The notes under the pieces were generated by a model that saw only the letters and a list, made by a program, of their open reading frames with translations, was not told the DNA's origin and ran no database searches. This document shows positions 7,143 through 16,558 of a stretch of DNA of 40,824 nt, one piece after another (positions within the stretch are counted from its first letter, which is position 1; the number at the start of each line of letters is the position of its first letter). The position numbers were made by a program, and so were the translations under genes. The DNA is from Chitinophaga sp. GbtcB8 (lineage in GTDB: Bacteria; Bacteroidota; Bacteroidia; Chitinophagales; Chitinophagaceae), in the NCBI RefSeq assembly GCF_019091455.1, contig NZ_JAGXJN010000053.1, positions 1 through 40,824 on the forward strand. The letters run 5' to 3'.

Positions 7143-8840
7143 ATGATCAGGAAATTAATAGGCTTTTGCTGTTTATTCCCCCAACTTTTAAGCGCGCAGT
7201 ACTTACCCGGGAAAAATTACCCGCAGGGATATTTCCGTAACCCGCTGAATGTTCCTATTGTGCTGGCCGGCAATTTTGGGGAGCTGCGGCCCAATCACTT
7301 TCATTCCGGCATGGATATTAAAACCCAGCAGCGGGAGAACCTGCCGGTACATGCCGCTGCAGACGGGTATGTGAGCCGCATTAGTGTATCGCACACCGGT
7401 TATGGGAATGGTTTATACATTACTCACCCCAACGGGTACACGACGGTATACGGGCACCTGAACCGCTTTTTCCCCACCCTGGAGCAGTATGTGAAACAAA
7501 AGGCCTATGAGCAGGAAAGCTGGGCCATGGATCTGCGGATACCACCCAACATGTTCCCGGTTAAGAAGGGCGACTTTGTAGCCTGGAGCGGTAATACCGG
7601 CGGCTCTGCGGGCCCGCACCTGCATTTTGAGATCCGCAATACGCAAACGGAAAAACCGCTGAACCCCTTATTGTTCGGCTTTGATGTGCCGGATACCCGC
7701 GCCCCGGAAGTATACCGCATCGCCGTGTACAATATGGATAAAAGCATTTACGAGCAGCAGCCTGTAATGGTAGGGGTGAAAAAAGTGAACGGGGAATATG
7801 TAACCACCACGCCGCTCATTAAGGTAAGAGCCTCGCAGGCAGGCATTGGCCTGAATGCGCTGGACCGGCAGAGTAATTCCACCAATCCCAATGGCATATA
7901 CGAAGTAATGCTGTTTGATAACGATATACCCAATGAGGCATTTCAGCTGGATGATATTGGTTATGAAGAAACCCGTTACTTGAATGCGCATATAGACTAT
8001 AAGGTGAAAAAAGGCGGCGGCCCCTTTCTGCAGCTGGTATTTTCCTTACCCGGCAATAAGCTGAATATTTATCACGATATAAAGGGCGATGGCACCATTG
8101 ACCTTTCTGACGGCGCGCCCCACCACATAAAGCTGCTGGTAAAAGATGCCTATGGCAACAGCAGCACCGTGAAGTTTAACCTGCAGCAGTCCGGCGAGGC
8201 GCCGCCAGACCCGCGCTGCGCCAATACCATGTACCCGGAAAGCCGCAATATTTTTGAGAATAACTGGGTAGAGTTCTTTTTGGATGAAGCGGCGCTGTAC
8301 GATCATATCTGCTTCCGCTATGCGGAAATTCCCAGCATGAACCCTAAGGCCTGGTCTAACATTTACCACCTGCATACACCGCTGATACCCATTCATAATG
8401 AATTTGACCTGCGCCTGAAAGCCAATAAAATGGTACCGCTGGAGCTGCAGCATAAAATAGTGATGGTACGCAGCGGCATGGGTGAAAGCGTATCCGGCAC
8501 CACGCTGGAAAATGGCTGGTACAAAGGCCGCTTCCGTGATTTTGGTGATTTTCACCTGGAAGTGGATACCACGGCGCCAAAGATCACCGTGCTGGGCGCT
8601 GTTAAAAATGGCGCTAACCTTGCCAAAGCCGCTAAGCTGGCTTTCAGCATGAACGATAACAGCGGTATTGAAAGCTACCGCGCAGAGCTGGACGGGCACT
8701 GGCTGATGTTATCCCGCAAGAGCAACGTGCTTACCTATACTTTTGATGAGCATTGCTCCTCCGGCGCGCATACCTTGAAGCTAACAGTAACGGATATAGC
8801 AGGTAACACAGGCACCCATGTACTCACGTTTAAAAGGTAG
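7143..8840 (+). CDS. Secreted M23 (LytM-type) peptidoglycan endopeptidase
   Basis: M23 metallopeptidases cut peptide cross-links in peptidoglycan. The start at 7143 gives 565 residues with a signal peptide (MIRKLIGFCCLFPQLLSAQ). The more upstream ATG at 7122 lies before the -7 promoter element and is rejected. Zinc-site motifs are complete: HSGMD (H54, D58), YGHLN (H105) and GPHLHFE (H159, H161), so the enzyme should be active, unlike the EnvC-like protein at 19747. The catalytic domain covers about residues 35-175. The following ~390 residues are beta-rich and resemble Ig-like or bacterial surface domains (for example DTTAPKITVLGAV near the C-terminus). Single-gene unit between a terminator and bcp, which starts 14 bp downstream and may be co-transcribed. 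Confidence 0.92.
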   Translation: MIRKLIGFCCLFPQLLSAQYLPGKNYPQGYFRNPLNVPIVLAGNFGELRPNHFHSGMDIKTQQRENLPVHAAADGYVSRISVSHTGYGNGLYITHPNGYTTVYGHLNRFFPTLEQYVKQKAYEQESWAMDLRIPPNMFPVKKGDFVAWSGNTGGSAGPHLHFEIRNTQTEKPLNPLLFGFDVPDTRAPEVYRIAVYNMDKSIYEQQPVMVGVKKVNGEYVTTTPLIKVRASQAGIGLNALDRQSNSTNPNGIYEVMLFDNDIPNEAFQLDDIGYEETRYLNAHIDYKVKKGGGPFLQLVFSLPGNKLNIYHDIKGDGTIDLSDGAPHHIKLLVKDAYGNSSTVKFNLQQSGEAPPDPRCANTMYPESRNIFENNWVEFFLDEAALYDHICFRYAEIPSMNPKAWSNIYHLHTPLIPIHNEFDLRLKANKMVPLELQHKIVMVRSGMGESVSGTTLENGWYKGRFRDFGDFHLEVDTTAPKITVLGAVKNGANLAKAAKLAFSMNDNSGIESYRAELDGHWLMLSRKSNVLTYTFDEHCSSGAHTLKLTVTDIAGNTGTHVLTFKR

Positions 8841-8854
8841 CAAAATCAACAGCA

Positions 8855-9328
8855 ATGGCAATAGCAACGCATCATTTAAAAGAAGGCGATAAAGCACCGG
8901 CATTTAAAGGCGTGGACCAGAACGGCAATACCGTTTCCCTGGCCGGTTTAAAAGGCAAGAAGGTGATCCTTTACTTTTACCCGCACGATATGACGCCCAC
9001 CTGCACAGTGCAGGCCTGCAACCTGCGCGACAATTATGCAGCGCTGCTGGCAAAGGGCTATGCCGTAGTAGGCATCAGCATTGACAGTGAAAAAAGCCAC
9101 CAGAAATTTGCAAAGAAATACGACCTGCCTTTTCCCTTATTGCCGGATGAGGATCTGAAGATCGTACATGCTTACGGCGTATTTGGCGAAAAGAAATTCA
9201 TGGGACGCATCTTTGACGGCACGCACCGCACTACTTTCCTGATCAATGAAAAAGGGGTGATAGACAAGATCATTAACAAGCCGGTTTCCAAGAGCCATAC
9301 GGAGGAGATACTGGAAATGTGGAAGTGA
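8855..9328 (+). CDS. bcp: Peroxiredoxin, BCP/PrxQ type (thioredoxin-dependent thiol peroxidase)
   Basis: Reduces hydrogen peroxide and organic peroxides with electrons from thioredoxin. 157 residues is the normal size. The peroxidatic cysteine C50 (TPTCTVQAC) and the resolving cysteine C55, five residues later, are the atypical 2-Cys arrangement of BCP. The usual family text around it is close to PKDDTPGCTAEAC; here it is PHDMTPTCTVQAC, with H and M replacing KD and T replacing G next to the active cysteine. The gene starts 14 bp after the M23 gene and ends at a bidirectional terminator shared with gldJ. Confidence 0.93.
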   Translation: MAIATHHLKEGDKAPAFKGVDQNGNTVSLAGLKGKKVILYFYPHDMTPTCTVQACNLRDNYAALLAKGYAVVGISIDSEKSHQKFAKKYDLPFPLLPDEDLKIVHAYGVFGEKKFMGRIFDGTHRTTFLINEKGVIDKIINKPVSKSHTEEILEMWK

Positions 9329-9452
9329 GCGCAAAGCAGAAAGCACAAAGCAAAAGGAAGTACTAACACAACAGGTAAAAATACAAAAGCCCGGTATCAC
9401 TACCGGGCTTTTGCTTTATGCTTTATGCTTTCAGCTTTACGCTTTGAGCTTA
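9329..9452. repeat. Heptamer-phased inverted array around the bcp/gldJ terminator
   Basis: Starting one base after the bcp stop, units of the form GCNNAAA run in register from 9329 to 9349, with a degenerate unit to 9356. On the other side, units NNGCTTT run in register from 9411 to 9445, with GAGCTTA at 9446-9452. The gldJ stop codon (9450-9452) is the end of that last unit. The two arms are complementary in their GC and AAA/TTT positions, and the shared terminator sits in the loop. Confidence 0.75.
9385..9412. terminator. Bidirectional terminator between bcp and gldJ
   Basis: AAAAGCCCGGTA (9385-9396), loop TCAC and TACCGGGCTTTT (9401-9412) form a perfect 12-bp stem with A-rich and T-rich ends. 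It can stop transcription of both convergent genes. Confidence 0.88.
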
Positions 9453-11000
9453 TCTCTTCTGTCTTTGTTTCTTGAACAGCTGACCTGTTTTAAACTTGTT
9501 ACCTTCCGGGCTGCCTACGCGGTCCATTGCGCAACGGAAACCAACGGTGTTAGTAGCCATATCTTCCTGCATGAAGCGGCGGGTACCGGGAGACAGCCAA
9601 TAGGCGCGGTCGTTCCAGCTACCACCTTTTACTACGCGGGACTTATCGTTTATCAGGGAGGTTACACCGTAACCGTATTGTACCTGCGATAAGGTATCAC
9701 CATCCAGGTAGTTGATCACATCACCTTTCTGGTAGTTCAAACGGTTAGCACTTTCTTCGTCGGTTACATCACGCATTTTCAGCGCACCCAGGCTATCTTT
9801 TTCCGGCTCATTTTCACCGTTCATATAGGTTGTCTGGAATTTGTTACCACGGAAGTAGTTGAAGTCATCCCCGTCTATCGGGTTCAGAGGTCGGTAAACG
9901 TCCAGTACCCATTCGCTTACGTTACCGGACATGTTATAGATACCAAAGTTGTTCGGGAAGAAAGAGCGGATAGGGCCGGGAATGGAAGCACGGTCATTCA
10001 GACCACCTGCCATACCCATGTTATCACCGGAACCGCGTTTAAAGTTCGCCAGGAACTGGCCCTGCCAGTTACCGCGGCGGATATCCCTTAAACCGCTGGT
10101 ATTGGTGCCCCAGGAGTAGATCTGTTTGTTCATGATCAACTCCTCACCACGTTTACCTTCTTTCTTGGAAGGAGAGGGGTTCTGACCTATATAACCCAGT
10201 GCGGCGTATTCCCATTCTGCTTCTGTGGGCAGGCGGTAAGCCGGCAGCATAATACCATCTTCAAACTGCGCAGTACGGGGTGAGCCGTCGGCATTCTTGA
10301 ACTGGTCTTTTACGCTTTTAGACATTTTACCCGGAGTACCTTCGTACAGGCCGGCGGTATATGCTTTAGTATCAAAAGTATTGTCATCAGCCTGGTTGCT
10401 TACATCACCTTTGGAAAGCAAACCTTTATCCATCAGCAGCTTTTCGTTCACACGGTTAGAGCGCCATTTGGCATAATCGGTAGCCTGTTTCCAGGTTACG
10501 CCTACCACCGGGTAATCGTTGTAAGCAGGGTGGCGGAAGTAGTATTCCACCAGCGGCTCGTTATAAGCCAGTTCGCTGCGCCATACCAGGGTATCCGGTA
10601 AAGCCTGGCGGTATACCTGCGGGAAGCTTTCGCCATACATACGCTGTAACCAGAACAGGTATTCGCGGTAGTGTACGTTGGATACTTCAGATTCGTCAAT
10701 GTAGAAGGAGGAAACCGTGATACGACGGGGAATGTTGTTCCAGTCCATCATCACATCCTGTTCGGTAGCGCCCATGGCAAAAGTACCACCCTGCACAAAC
10801 ACCAGGCCCGGACCGGTTTGTTGGTCCTTACTTTTAGCCACACTGAAACCACCCATTTTCTGGTCATTATAGTTCCAGCCGGTTGCGGAGGATTTTTCTT
10901 TTTTCTTGCCAAACAGCCCTCCGCCATCCTTATTACAGGCGGTTGTGGCCAGCATTACACTGGTGCCTAAGAGCAAAGACAGAGAGGTTAATCTATGCAT
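9450..11000 (-). CDS. gldJ: Gliding motility lipoprotein GldJ
   Basis: GldJ is an outer-membrane-associated lipoprotein needed for gliding and type IX secretion; in Flavobacterium it stabilises GldK. The 516 residues begin with a lipoprotein signal whose lipid-bearing cysteine is probably C22 (LATTAC). The mature protein starts with a low-complexity linker and ATGWNYNDQKMGGF, characteristic of GldJ rather than GldK. The formylglycine-generating-enzyme/sulfatase-modifying fold follows, with GGTFAMG, DESEVSN, PVVGVTWKQATDYAKW, RLPTEAEWEYAA, NMSGNVSEWVLD, VVKGGSWND and a final VGFRCAMD. It is divergent from porU-porV; the gldJ/porU/porV neighbourhood is also known in Flavobacterium johnsoniae. 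A TAAATTTG promoter lies 38 bp upstream. Confidence 0.93.
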   Translation of the reverse strand: MHRLTSLSLLLGTSVMLATTACNKDGGGLFGKKKEKSSATGWNYNDQKMGGFSVAKSKDQQTGPGLVFVQGGTFAMGATEQDVMMDWNNIPRRITVSSFYIDESEVSNVHYREYLFWLQRMYGESFPQVYRQALPDTLVWRSELAYNEPLVEYYFRHPAYNDYPVVGVTWKQATDYAKWRSNRVNEKLLMDKGLLSKGDVSNQADDNTFDTKAYTAGLYEGTPGKMSKSVKDQFKNADGSPRTAQFEDGIMLPAYRLPTEAEWEYAALGYIGQNPSPSKKEGKRGEELIMNKQIYSWGTNTSGLRDIRRGNWQGQFLANFKRGSGDNMGMAGGLNDRASIPGPIRSFFPNNFGIYNMSGNVSEWVLDVYRPLNPIDGDDFNYFRGNKFQTTYMNGENEPEKDSLGALKMRDVTDEESANRLNYQKGDVINYLDGDTLSQVQYGYGVTSLINDKSRVVKGGSWNDRAYWLSPGTRRFMQEDMATNTVGFRCAMDRVGSPEGNKFKTGQLFKKQRQKR

Positions 11001-11037
11001 GAGATTCAGCTTTTAGTATTGGTTTTATAGGTAAACG

Positions 11038-11045
11038 CAAATTTA
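11038..11045 (-). promoter_or_regulatory. -7 element TAAATTTG upstream of gldJ
   Basis: Read on the minus strand, TAAATTTG matches TAnnTTTG exactly. The predicted leader before the gldJ start is about 30 bases. No clear -33 TTTG was found, but the upstream stretch is T-rich. Confidence 0.5.
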
Positions 11046-11133
11046 GTATATTTTATTTTATAGTGAAAAAAATTAATTTGTAATGGTTTGGCCCTTAAAT
11101 TTACTACAAACCGGTTTGTCTGTCAAGGGGTTA

Positions 11134-11166
11134 TTTGCACTTTGTGTTGCCGGTTTATTAAATTTA
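11134..11166 (+). promoter_or_regulatory. Candidate porU promoter
   Basis: TTTG (11134-11137), 21 bases, then TAAATTTA (11159-11166), one mismatch from TAnnTTTG. The spacing matches the other promoters seen in this window. The porU start is 37 bases downstream. Confidence 0.5.
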
Positions 11167-11203
11167 CGGGGCATACGGCCTCCGTATCCATAATAAAACC
11201 CTT

Positions 11204-14200
11204 ATGAAGCTGTATCGCCTGCTGCTTTTGCTGTTGTTTTGTGCCTGGTTGCCGGCACATGCGCAGCGCACCTATGCTTCCCATTCCGTTTTAGCTGCCG
11301 GTACCTGGTACAAGCTGGCGGTTACCCAACCAGGTATTTATAAGATCCCGGTATCCCAGCTCAATAGCATGGGTATCAATACACAATCGTTGTCCTCCAA
11401 TAACATACGCATTTTTGGAAGCGGGGGGCAGCTGCTGCCGGAAAATAACAGCCTGCCCCGGGCAGACGACCTGCCGGAGCTGGCCCTGGAAGTGTCAGAC
11501 GGGGGCGATGGCCTGCTGAACGGGAACGACTATGTGCTGTTCTATGCCCCCGGCCCGCATGGCTGGGTGTATAACCCTGCCGGCCGCACCTTTACTCACC
11601 AGTATAATTTGTATAGTGATACGGCCTGGTATTTCCTGGGTATTGGCGGTAATGGCCGCCGTATTACGACGGATAATGCTACGCCACCTGCACCTACAGT
11701 GGATGTTACGGCTTTTGACTACCGTGCTTTTTATGAAAAGGACAGTGTGAGCCTGGTAAGCAGCGGCAAACAGTGGTGGGGCCCGGTGTTTAATAATGCA
11801 CCCGGCGGCACCCCTACCCGCAGTATAGATTTTACCTTACCCGCAGCTACCGCCCAGGTGCAGGTACGCGCCCGGGCTGCTGCCCGCAGCAGCGGCAGCC
11901 GTTTTGATATTACGGTGAACCAGGCCGCAGCTGGCAGCCTGAATTTAAACCCGGTGAGCGGAAATATATTTGAAGCCTTTGCCACTGCTGCCTATGGCGC
12001 TTTTAATGTGAATGTGAACAGTGCCCAGCTGCAGGTAGGCCTGCAATACATTGCCGGTAATGGCGACCAGGGCTGGCTGGATTACGTGGAGCTGCAAGCC
12101 CGCTGCCCGCTTACCCTGCCGGCCCAGGGCCCGCTCTTTTTCCGGGATGCCGTAAGCGTAGCTGCCGGTGCTACCGGACGCTTTACCCTGAACAATGCAG
12201 GCGCCGGTACCGCAATATGGGAGCTTACTAATACCAACACGCCGGTGGCTGTACCGGTACAGCGCAGCGGCAGCCAGCTGCAGTTTGTGCGGGAAGCAGG
12301 CACCCTGCGGGAATACGTAGCCTTTGACCCCGCCCAAATGCCGCAGCCGGCCTTTGCAGGCACAGTGCCTAACCAGGACCTGCACGGCAGCGCAGCCGCG
12401 GATATGCTCATTATTACCATACCGGCCTTAAAAGCGGCAGCTGAGCGCCTGGCGGCTTACCATACCGCCCATGATCAGCTGCAGGTACAGGTAGCCCTGG
12501 TGCCGGATATTTATAATGAATTTGCTTCCGGCACACCTGATCCCACGGCTATACGTGATTTTGTGAAAATGTTCTACGACCGGGCCGGTGGCAATGGCAA
12601 AGGGCCGCGTTATTTATTGCTGTTTGGCGATGCTTCTTTTGACTACCGCCACCGTATAAACGCCAACACCAACCTGGTGCCCACCTGGGAAAGCGATGCC
12701 TCGCTGGATTTTATAAACTCTTACCCGTCCGATGATTTCTTTGGTTTCCTGGATGATGCTGATAATATAACGGACGTTAATACACGTAACCTGCTGGATA
12801 TTGCCATTGGCCGCCTGCCTGTGCAAACAGAGGCCCAGGCCCGGCAGGTGGTGGACAAGATAATGGGTTACCATAACCCGGCAAATTTTGGCCCCTGGCG
12901 CAATCACCTCACCTTTGTGGCAGATGACGGAGACGATAACCTGCATCTGCAGGATGCAGAGGAAGTAAGCGGTATGGCCGCCCAAACCTGGCGCCAGGGC
13001 ATTCCGGATAAGATATACCTGGATGCCTATCCCAAAGTATCCTCTGCAGGCGGCAGCCGCTACCCGGCTGTGAACAGTGAAATACAGCGCCAGATGAGCA
13101 CCGGCAACCTGGTATGGAACTACACCGGCCATGGCAGCTACTCACGCCTGGCAGAAGAAGTGGTGGTAGATGGCAGCACCATTAAAACCTGGAATAATAC
13201 ACAGCACCTGCCGCTGATCATTACCGCTACCTGCGATTTTGCGCCTTTTGATAACCCTGCCTATAACTCCCTGGGTGAGCAGCTGGTGCTGCAGCCTACT
13301 GGTGGCGCCATTGCGCTGATGACCACTACGCGGGCAGTATTTGCCTACTCTAACCGGATCATGAACACCAACTACCTGCAAATGGCCTTTACGCCTTTGG
13401 CCAACGGGCATATGCCCAGCCTGGGAGAAGCAGCTATGCTGGGTAAGAACCTTACCTATACCAATTACAGTGATGTAGCCAATAACCGCAAGTTCCAGCT
13501 GCTGGGCGATCCGGCCCTGACACTGGCCTTTCCCCGGTACCATGTAGTTACAGATTCCATTAACGGGCAGGATGTTACGCAGGTAACAGATACCCTTAAA
13601 GCCCTGGGAAAATATGTAGTAAAAGGCCACCTGGAAGATGAGCAGGGGCAGCCCCTGACCGGCTTTAACGGCCAGCTGGATGTAGCGGTATATGATAAAC
13701 CCGTAACCCTGCGCACCCGCGGTAATGATGCAGGCAGCGAGCCGGCAGATTATACCCTGCAGCAGCAGGTGCTGTTCCGTGGCCAGCAAAGCATTCAGAA
13801 CGGGCATTTCAGCTTCACCTTCATTGTGCCCAAGGATATTGACTATAAACCCGGCGCCGGTAAGATCAGCTATTATGCAGCTAATGAGCAGGCAGATGCA
13901 GGGGGCTATTTTGATGGTTACCAGGTAGGCGGTACTGCGGCCAATGCCCCGGTAGATACTGCCGGGCCGCAGGTACAGGCTTTTTTAGATACAGAATTAT
14001 TCCGCAATGGCGGCATTACAGGGCCTAACCCGGTGCTGCTGGTAAACCTGTATGACAGCAGCGGTATTAATACCTCCGGTTACGGCATTGGTCATGATAT
14101 GGTAGCGGTGCTGGATACGGCCAGCCAGTATTTTGTGCTGAATGACTTTTATACCGCTACGCTGAACAATTACCGGGGGGGCGCCATCCGCTTTCCGTTC

Positions 14201-14608
14201 TATAATTTAGCGGAAGGGCCGCATACCCTTATCATTAAGGGATGGGATACGTATAATAACTCTACCACGGTTACTTTGCAGTTTGTGGTGGCAGGCGCAG
14301 GTACCCTGGCTGTGCAGGAAGTAGGTAACTATCCTAACCCGTTCACCACAGAAACAAGATTCTTTTTTACACATAACCAGCAGGGACAGGAATTGGATGT
14401 TACCTTGCAGGTTTTTACCGTGTCAGGGCAGCTGGTAAAAACGAAGCAGCAAACAATAAATGCAACTGGTAACCGTTATGATGGCATGCTTTGGAACGGT
14501 ACTGCCGACTCCGGAGCTAAACTACCACCTGGAATTTACTTTTACAGGTTGACTGTCAGCACTAAACTAAAAACTAAAATTTCAGGAGGAAAACTGATCT
14601 TATTCTAA
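11204..14608 (+). CDS. porU: Type IX secretion system sortase PorU
   Basis: PorU is the gingipain-like (C25) cysteine peptidase on the cell surface that removes C-terminal sorting domains of T9SS cargo and attaches the proteins to lipopolysaccharide. The 1134 residues fit the family. A signal peptide (cleavage after AHAQ, about residue 21) is followed by a beta-rich N-terminal region and the C25 domain at about 400-780. The catalytic histidine is H643 (NYTGHGSY) and the catalytic cysteine C677 (TATCDFAPFDNP). After Ig-like repeats the protein ends in its own type A sorting domain, with NYPNPF, VFTVSGQLV, WNGTADSG and PPGIYFYRL. porV starts 110 bp later, and the pair works as one attachment complex with PorQ and PorZ. 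Confidence 0.96.
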   Translation: MKLYRLLLLLLFCAWLPAHAQRTYASHSVLAAGTWYKLAVTQPGIYKIPVSQLNSMGINTQSLSSNNIRIFGSGGQLLPENNSLPRADDLPELALEVSDGGDGLLNGNDYVLFYAPGPHGWVYNPAGRTFTHQYNLYSDTAWYFLGIGGNGRRITTDNATPPAPTVDVTAFDYRAFYEKDSVSLVSSGKQWWGPVFNNAPGGTPTRSIDFTLPAATAQVQVRARAAARSSGSRFDITVNQAAAGSLNLNPVSGNIFEAFATAAYGAFNVNVNSAQLQVGLQYIAGNGDQGWLDYVELQARCPLTLPAQGPLFFRDAVSVAAGATGRFTLNNAGAGTAIWELTNTNTPVAVPVQRSGSQLQFVREAGTLREYVAFDPAQMPQPAFAGTVPNQDLHGSAAADMLIITIPALKAAAERLAAYHTAHDQLQVQVALVPDIYNEFASGTPDPTAIRDFVKMFYDRAGGNGKGPRYLLLFGDASFDYRHRINANTNLVPTWESDASLDFINSYPSDDFFGFLDDADNITDVNTRNLLDIAIGRLPVQTEAQARQVVDKIMGYHNPANFGPWRNHLTFVADDGDDNLHLQDAEEVSGMAAQTWRQGIPDKIYLDAYPKVSSAGGSRYPAVNSEIQRQMSTGNLVWNYTGHGSYSRLAEEVVVDGSTIKTWNNTQHLPLIITATCDFAPFDNPAYNSLGEQLVLQPTGGAIALMTTTRAVFAYSNRIMNTNYLQMAFTPLANGHMPSLGEAAMLGKNLTYTNYSDVANNRKFQLLGDPALTLAFPRYHVVTDSINGQDVTQVTDTLKALGKYVVKGHLEDEQGQPLTGFNGQLDVAVYDKPVTLRTRGNDAGSEPADYTLQQQVLFRGQQSIQNGHFSFTFIVPKDIDYKPGAGKISYYAANEQADAGGYFDGYQVGGTAANAPVDTAGPQVQAFLDTELFRNGGITGPNPVLLVNLYDSSGINTSGYGIGHDMVAVLDTASQYFVLNDFYTATLNNYRGGAIRFPFYNLAEGPHTLIIKGWDTYNNSTTVTLQFVVAGAGTLAVQEVGNYPNPFTTETRFFFTHNQQGQELDVTLQVFTVSGQLVKTKQQTINATGNRYDGMLWNGTADSGAKLPPGIYFYRLTVSTKLKTKISGGKLILF

Positions 14609-14718
14609 AACCTATGCAAAAAAACATTAATTTCAGCATCCCTGGCCTGCCCCATTTTCTTGATTATTATTATAAAATAGGCATTATTTTTACACCTCGT
14701 TTCAAATATAAAAATTAC

Positions 14719-15897
14719 ATGATCCGTAAGGTAACATTGAGCCTTGTGTTCGTATACTGCATAGTCATCAGTTTAAAAACCTCAGCCCAGATCGGCACTG
14801 GTGACATAGACGGCCGTACCAATACCATTAATACTGCCGTACCGTTCCTGCGGATCTCCCCTGATGCAAGGAGCGGCGCTATGGGCGATGTAGGTGTAGC
14901 CCTTTCGCCGGACGCCAACTCCAATTACTGGAACCTGTCCAAGCTGCCTTTTGCCACCGCTAATTCATCCGTATCTGTTACCTATACCCCCTGGTTAAAA
15001 GAGCTGGTGAACGATGTGTTCCTGGCTAACCTCAGCGGTTATTATAAGCTGAATGACCTGGAGGCTGTAGGTGCTTCCCTGCGTTACTTTTCCTTAGGTA
15101 CCATCAACTTTACGGATATTACCGGTACGCCTACCTACGATTACCGTCCGCGTGAGCTGGCTTTTGATGCAGGTTATGCCCGTAAATTATCCGATAACTT
15201 TTCCGTAGGCGTAGCCCTCCGTTATATTTACTCCAACCTGGCCAATGGCGATATCAATGGCCGTGTAATACGCCCCGGTAAAGCATTTGCCGGCGATGTA
15301 TCACTCTTTTACACTAAAGATTATGAGAAGGATGATGGCCGTGTGAACACCTGGAATGTGGGCCTGGCCATTACGAACGTAGGTACTAAAATATCCTACA
15401 CCCAATCAGCCCAGTACAAAGACTTTATTCCTACCAACCTGGGTTTAGGTACTGCCTACACCCTGGGCCTGGATGAATACAATAAAGTAACCTTTGCCCT
15501 GGATATTAATAAGCTGCTGGTGCCCACCCCGGACAGCAGCGGCGCTTACCGCGATAAAGGCGTGGTAGAATCCATTTTCACCTCTTTTGGCGATGCGCCG
15601 GGCGGCTTTAGCGAAGAGCTGAAGGAGCTGATGTTCTCCTTAGGTGCAGAGTACTGGTATAACAACACGTTTGCCGTACGCGCCGGTTATTACAACGAGA
15701 ATAAATACAAAGGCAACCGTAAATATTTCACAGCCGGTATAGGCATTAAGTACGATGTATTTGGCCTGAACTTTTCTTACCTGGTACCCTCCGGTACCGG
15801 TATTCAACGGAACCCGCTTTCCAACACCCTGCGCTTTACCCTGACCTTTGACCTTACCAGGAATGAGGGGGATAGTGGCAGCGCCAGTAACTGGTAA
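14719..15897 (+). CDS. porV: Type IX secretion outer membrane protein PorV (LptO)
   Basis: PorV is a FadL-like outer-membrane barrel that collects T9SS cargo from the translocon and passes it to PorU. I place the start at 14719 (MIRKVTLSLVFVYCI...), giving 392 residues with a normal signal peptide ending SAQ. The in-frame ATG at 14614 would add 35 residues with no signal character. Family features include the N-terminal VPFLRISPDARSGAMGDVGV, ANSNYWNLSKLPF and the C-terminal LRFTLTFDL strand. It lies 110 bp after porU in the same direction and is probably co-transcribed. ispF follows nine bases after the stop codon. Confidence 0.95.
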   Translation: MIRKVTLSLVFVYCIVISLKTSAQIGTGDIDGRTNTINTAVPFLRISPDARSGAMGDVGVALSPDANSNYWNLSKLPFATANSSVSVTYTPWLKELVNDVFLANLSGYYKLNDLEAVGASLRYFSLGTINFTDITGTPTYDYRPRELAFDAGYARKLSDNFSVGVALRYIYSNLANGDINGRVIRPGKAFAGDVSLFYTKDYEKDDGRVNTWNVGLAITNVGTKISYTQSAQYKDFIPTNLGLGTAYTLGLDEYNKVTFALDINKLLVPTPDSSGAYRDKGVVESIFTSFGDAPGGFSEELKELMFSLGAEYWYNNTFAVRAGYYNENKYKGNRKYFTAGIGIKYDVFGLNFSYLVPSGTGIQRNPLSNTLRFTLTFDLTRNEGDSGSASNW

Positions 15898-15906
15898 TAA
15901 CTATTC

Positions 15907-16389
15907 ATGGCTAAGATACGTATAGGACAAGGCATAGATTTTCATCAACTTACAGAAGGGCGCGACTTTTGGCTGGGCGGCGTATTGGTGCCGCACCATA
16001 AAGGCGCGCTGGGCCACAGCGATGCAGATGTGCTGCTGCACGCCATTTGTGATGCCATGCTGGGCGCATTGAGCCTGGGGGACATTGGCGTACACTTCCC
16101 GGACACGGACAATACCTATAAAAATATTGACAGCAAGATACTGCTGGCCCGCTGCGCTGAGCTGATTGCAGAAAAGGGCTACCAGGTGGTGAATATAGAC
16201 AGCACCCTGTGCCTTCAGGCGCCCAAAATAAAACCTTATGTGCCACAGATGCGGGAGGCCATAGCCGGCATTCTGCACCTTACAGTGGACGATGTATCCA
16301 TTAAAGCTACCACCACGGAAAAGCTGGGCTTTGTAGGCCGGGAAGAAGGGGTGGTGGCATTGGCCAGCGTGCTGCTGGAAAAGGCCTAA
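15907..16389 (+). CDS. ispF: 2-C-methyl-D-erythritol 2,4-cyclodiphosphate synthase
   Basis: IspF closes the cyclodiphosphate ring in the MEP pathway to isoprenoid precursors. 160 residues is standard for the trimeric enzyme. Metal ligands D11 and H13 (GIDFH) and H45 are present, with the active-site GHSDADVLLHAICDA segment, LGDIGVHFPDTD, and the C-terminal IKATTTEKLGFVGREEG that binds the cytidine nucleotide. The usual G(F/Y)DVH reads GIDFH, a mild variation that keeps both ligands. It follows porV by nine bases, so it may share that transcript, and is followed by a heptamer-phased hairpin region. Confidence 0.96.
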   Translation: MAKIRIGQGIDFHQLTEGRDFWLGGVLVPHHKGALGHSDADVLLHAICDAMLGALSLGDIGVHFPDTDNTYKNIDSKILLARCAELIAEKGYQVVNIDSTLCLQAPKIKPYVPQMREAIAGILHLTVDDVSIKATTTEKLGFVGREEGVVALASVLLEKA

Positions 16390-16394
16390 AGGCC

Positions 16395-16545
16395 GTCCAT
16401 GGGCCATAGTCAATGGCCCATAACATTGTTCAGGAAACTACTTATTACCAGATCTACGCCAGCCGAAGATATTGCCAGGTCTTAACAAGACTTGTTAAAA
16501 ATGGCAGTCCATGGACCCCGGACCATCGACTATTGACCATTAATG
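16395..16545. repeat. Heptamer-phased inverted array between ispF and dut
   Basis: 7-base words run in register at both ends of the gap: GTCCATG and GGCCATA from 16396, and AGTCCAT, GGACCAT and TGACCAT from about 16506 to 16544. The left part alone makes a perfect 9-bp hairpin, ATGGGCCAT (16399-16407) with ATGGCCCAT (16413-16421). No T-tract follows. The words are shared with the arrays at 418-505 and 40279-40306. Confidence 0.7.
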
Positions 16546-16546
16546 C

Positions 16547-16554
16547 TATCTTTG
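16547..16554 (+). promoter_or_regulatory. -7 element TATCTTTG directly before dut
   Basis: Exact TAnnTTTG match ending four bases before the dut ATG. This predicts transcription starting at or next to the start codon, that is a leaderless or nearly leaderless mRNA. I saw no convincing -33 element. Confidence 0.55.
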
Positions 16555-16558
16555 TCGA

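Noticed and set aside
14614..14718. Longer PorV starting at 14614
   Set aside because: The added 35 residues have no signal-peptide character, while the ATG at 14719 begins a standard signal peptide.
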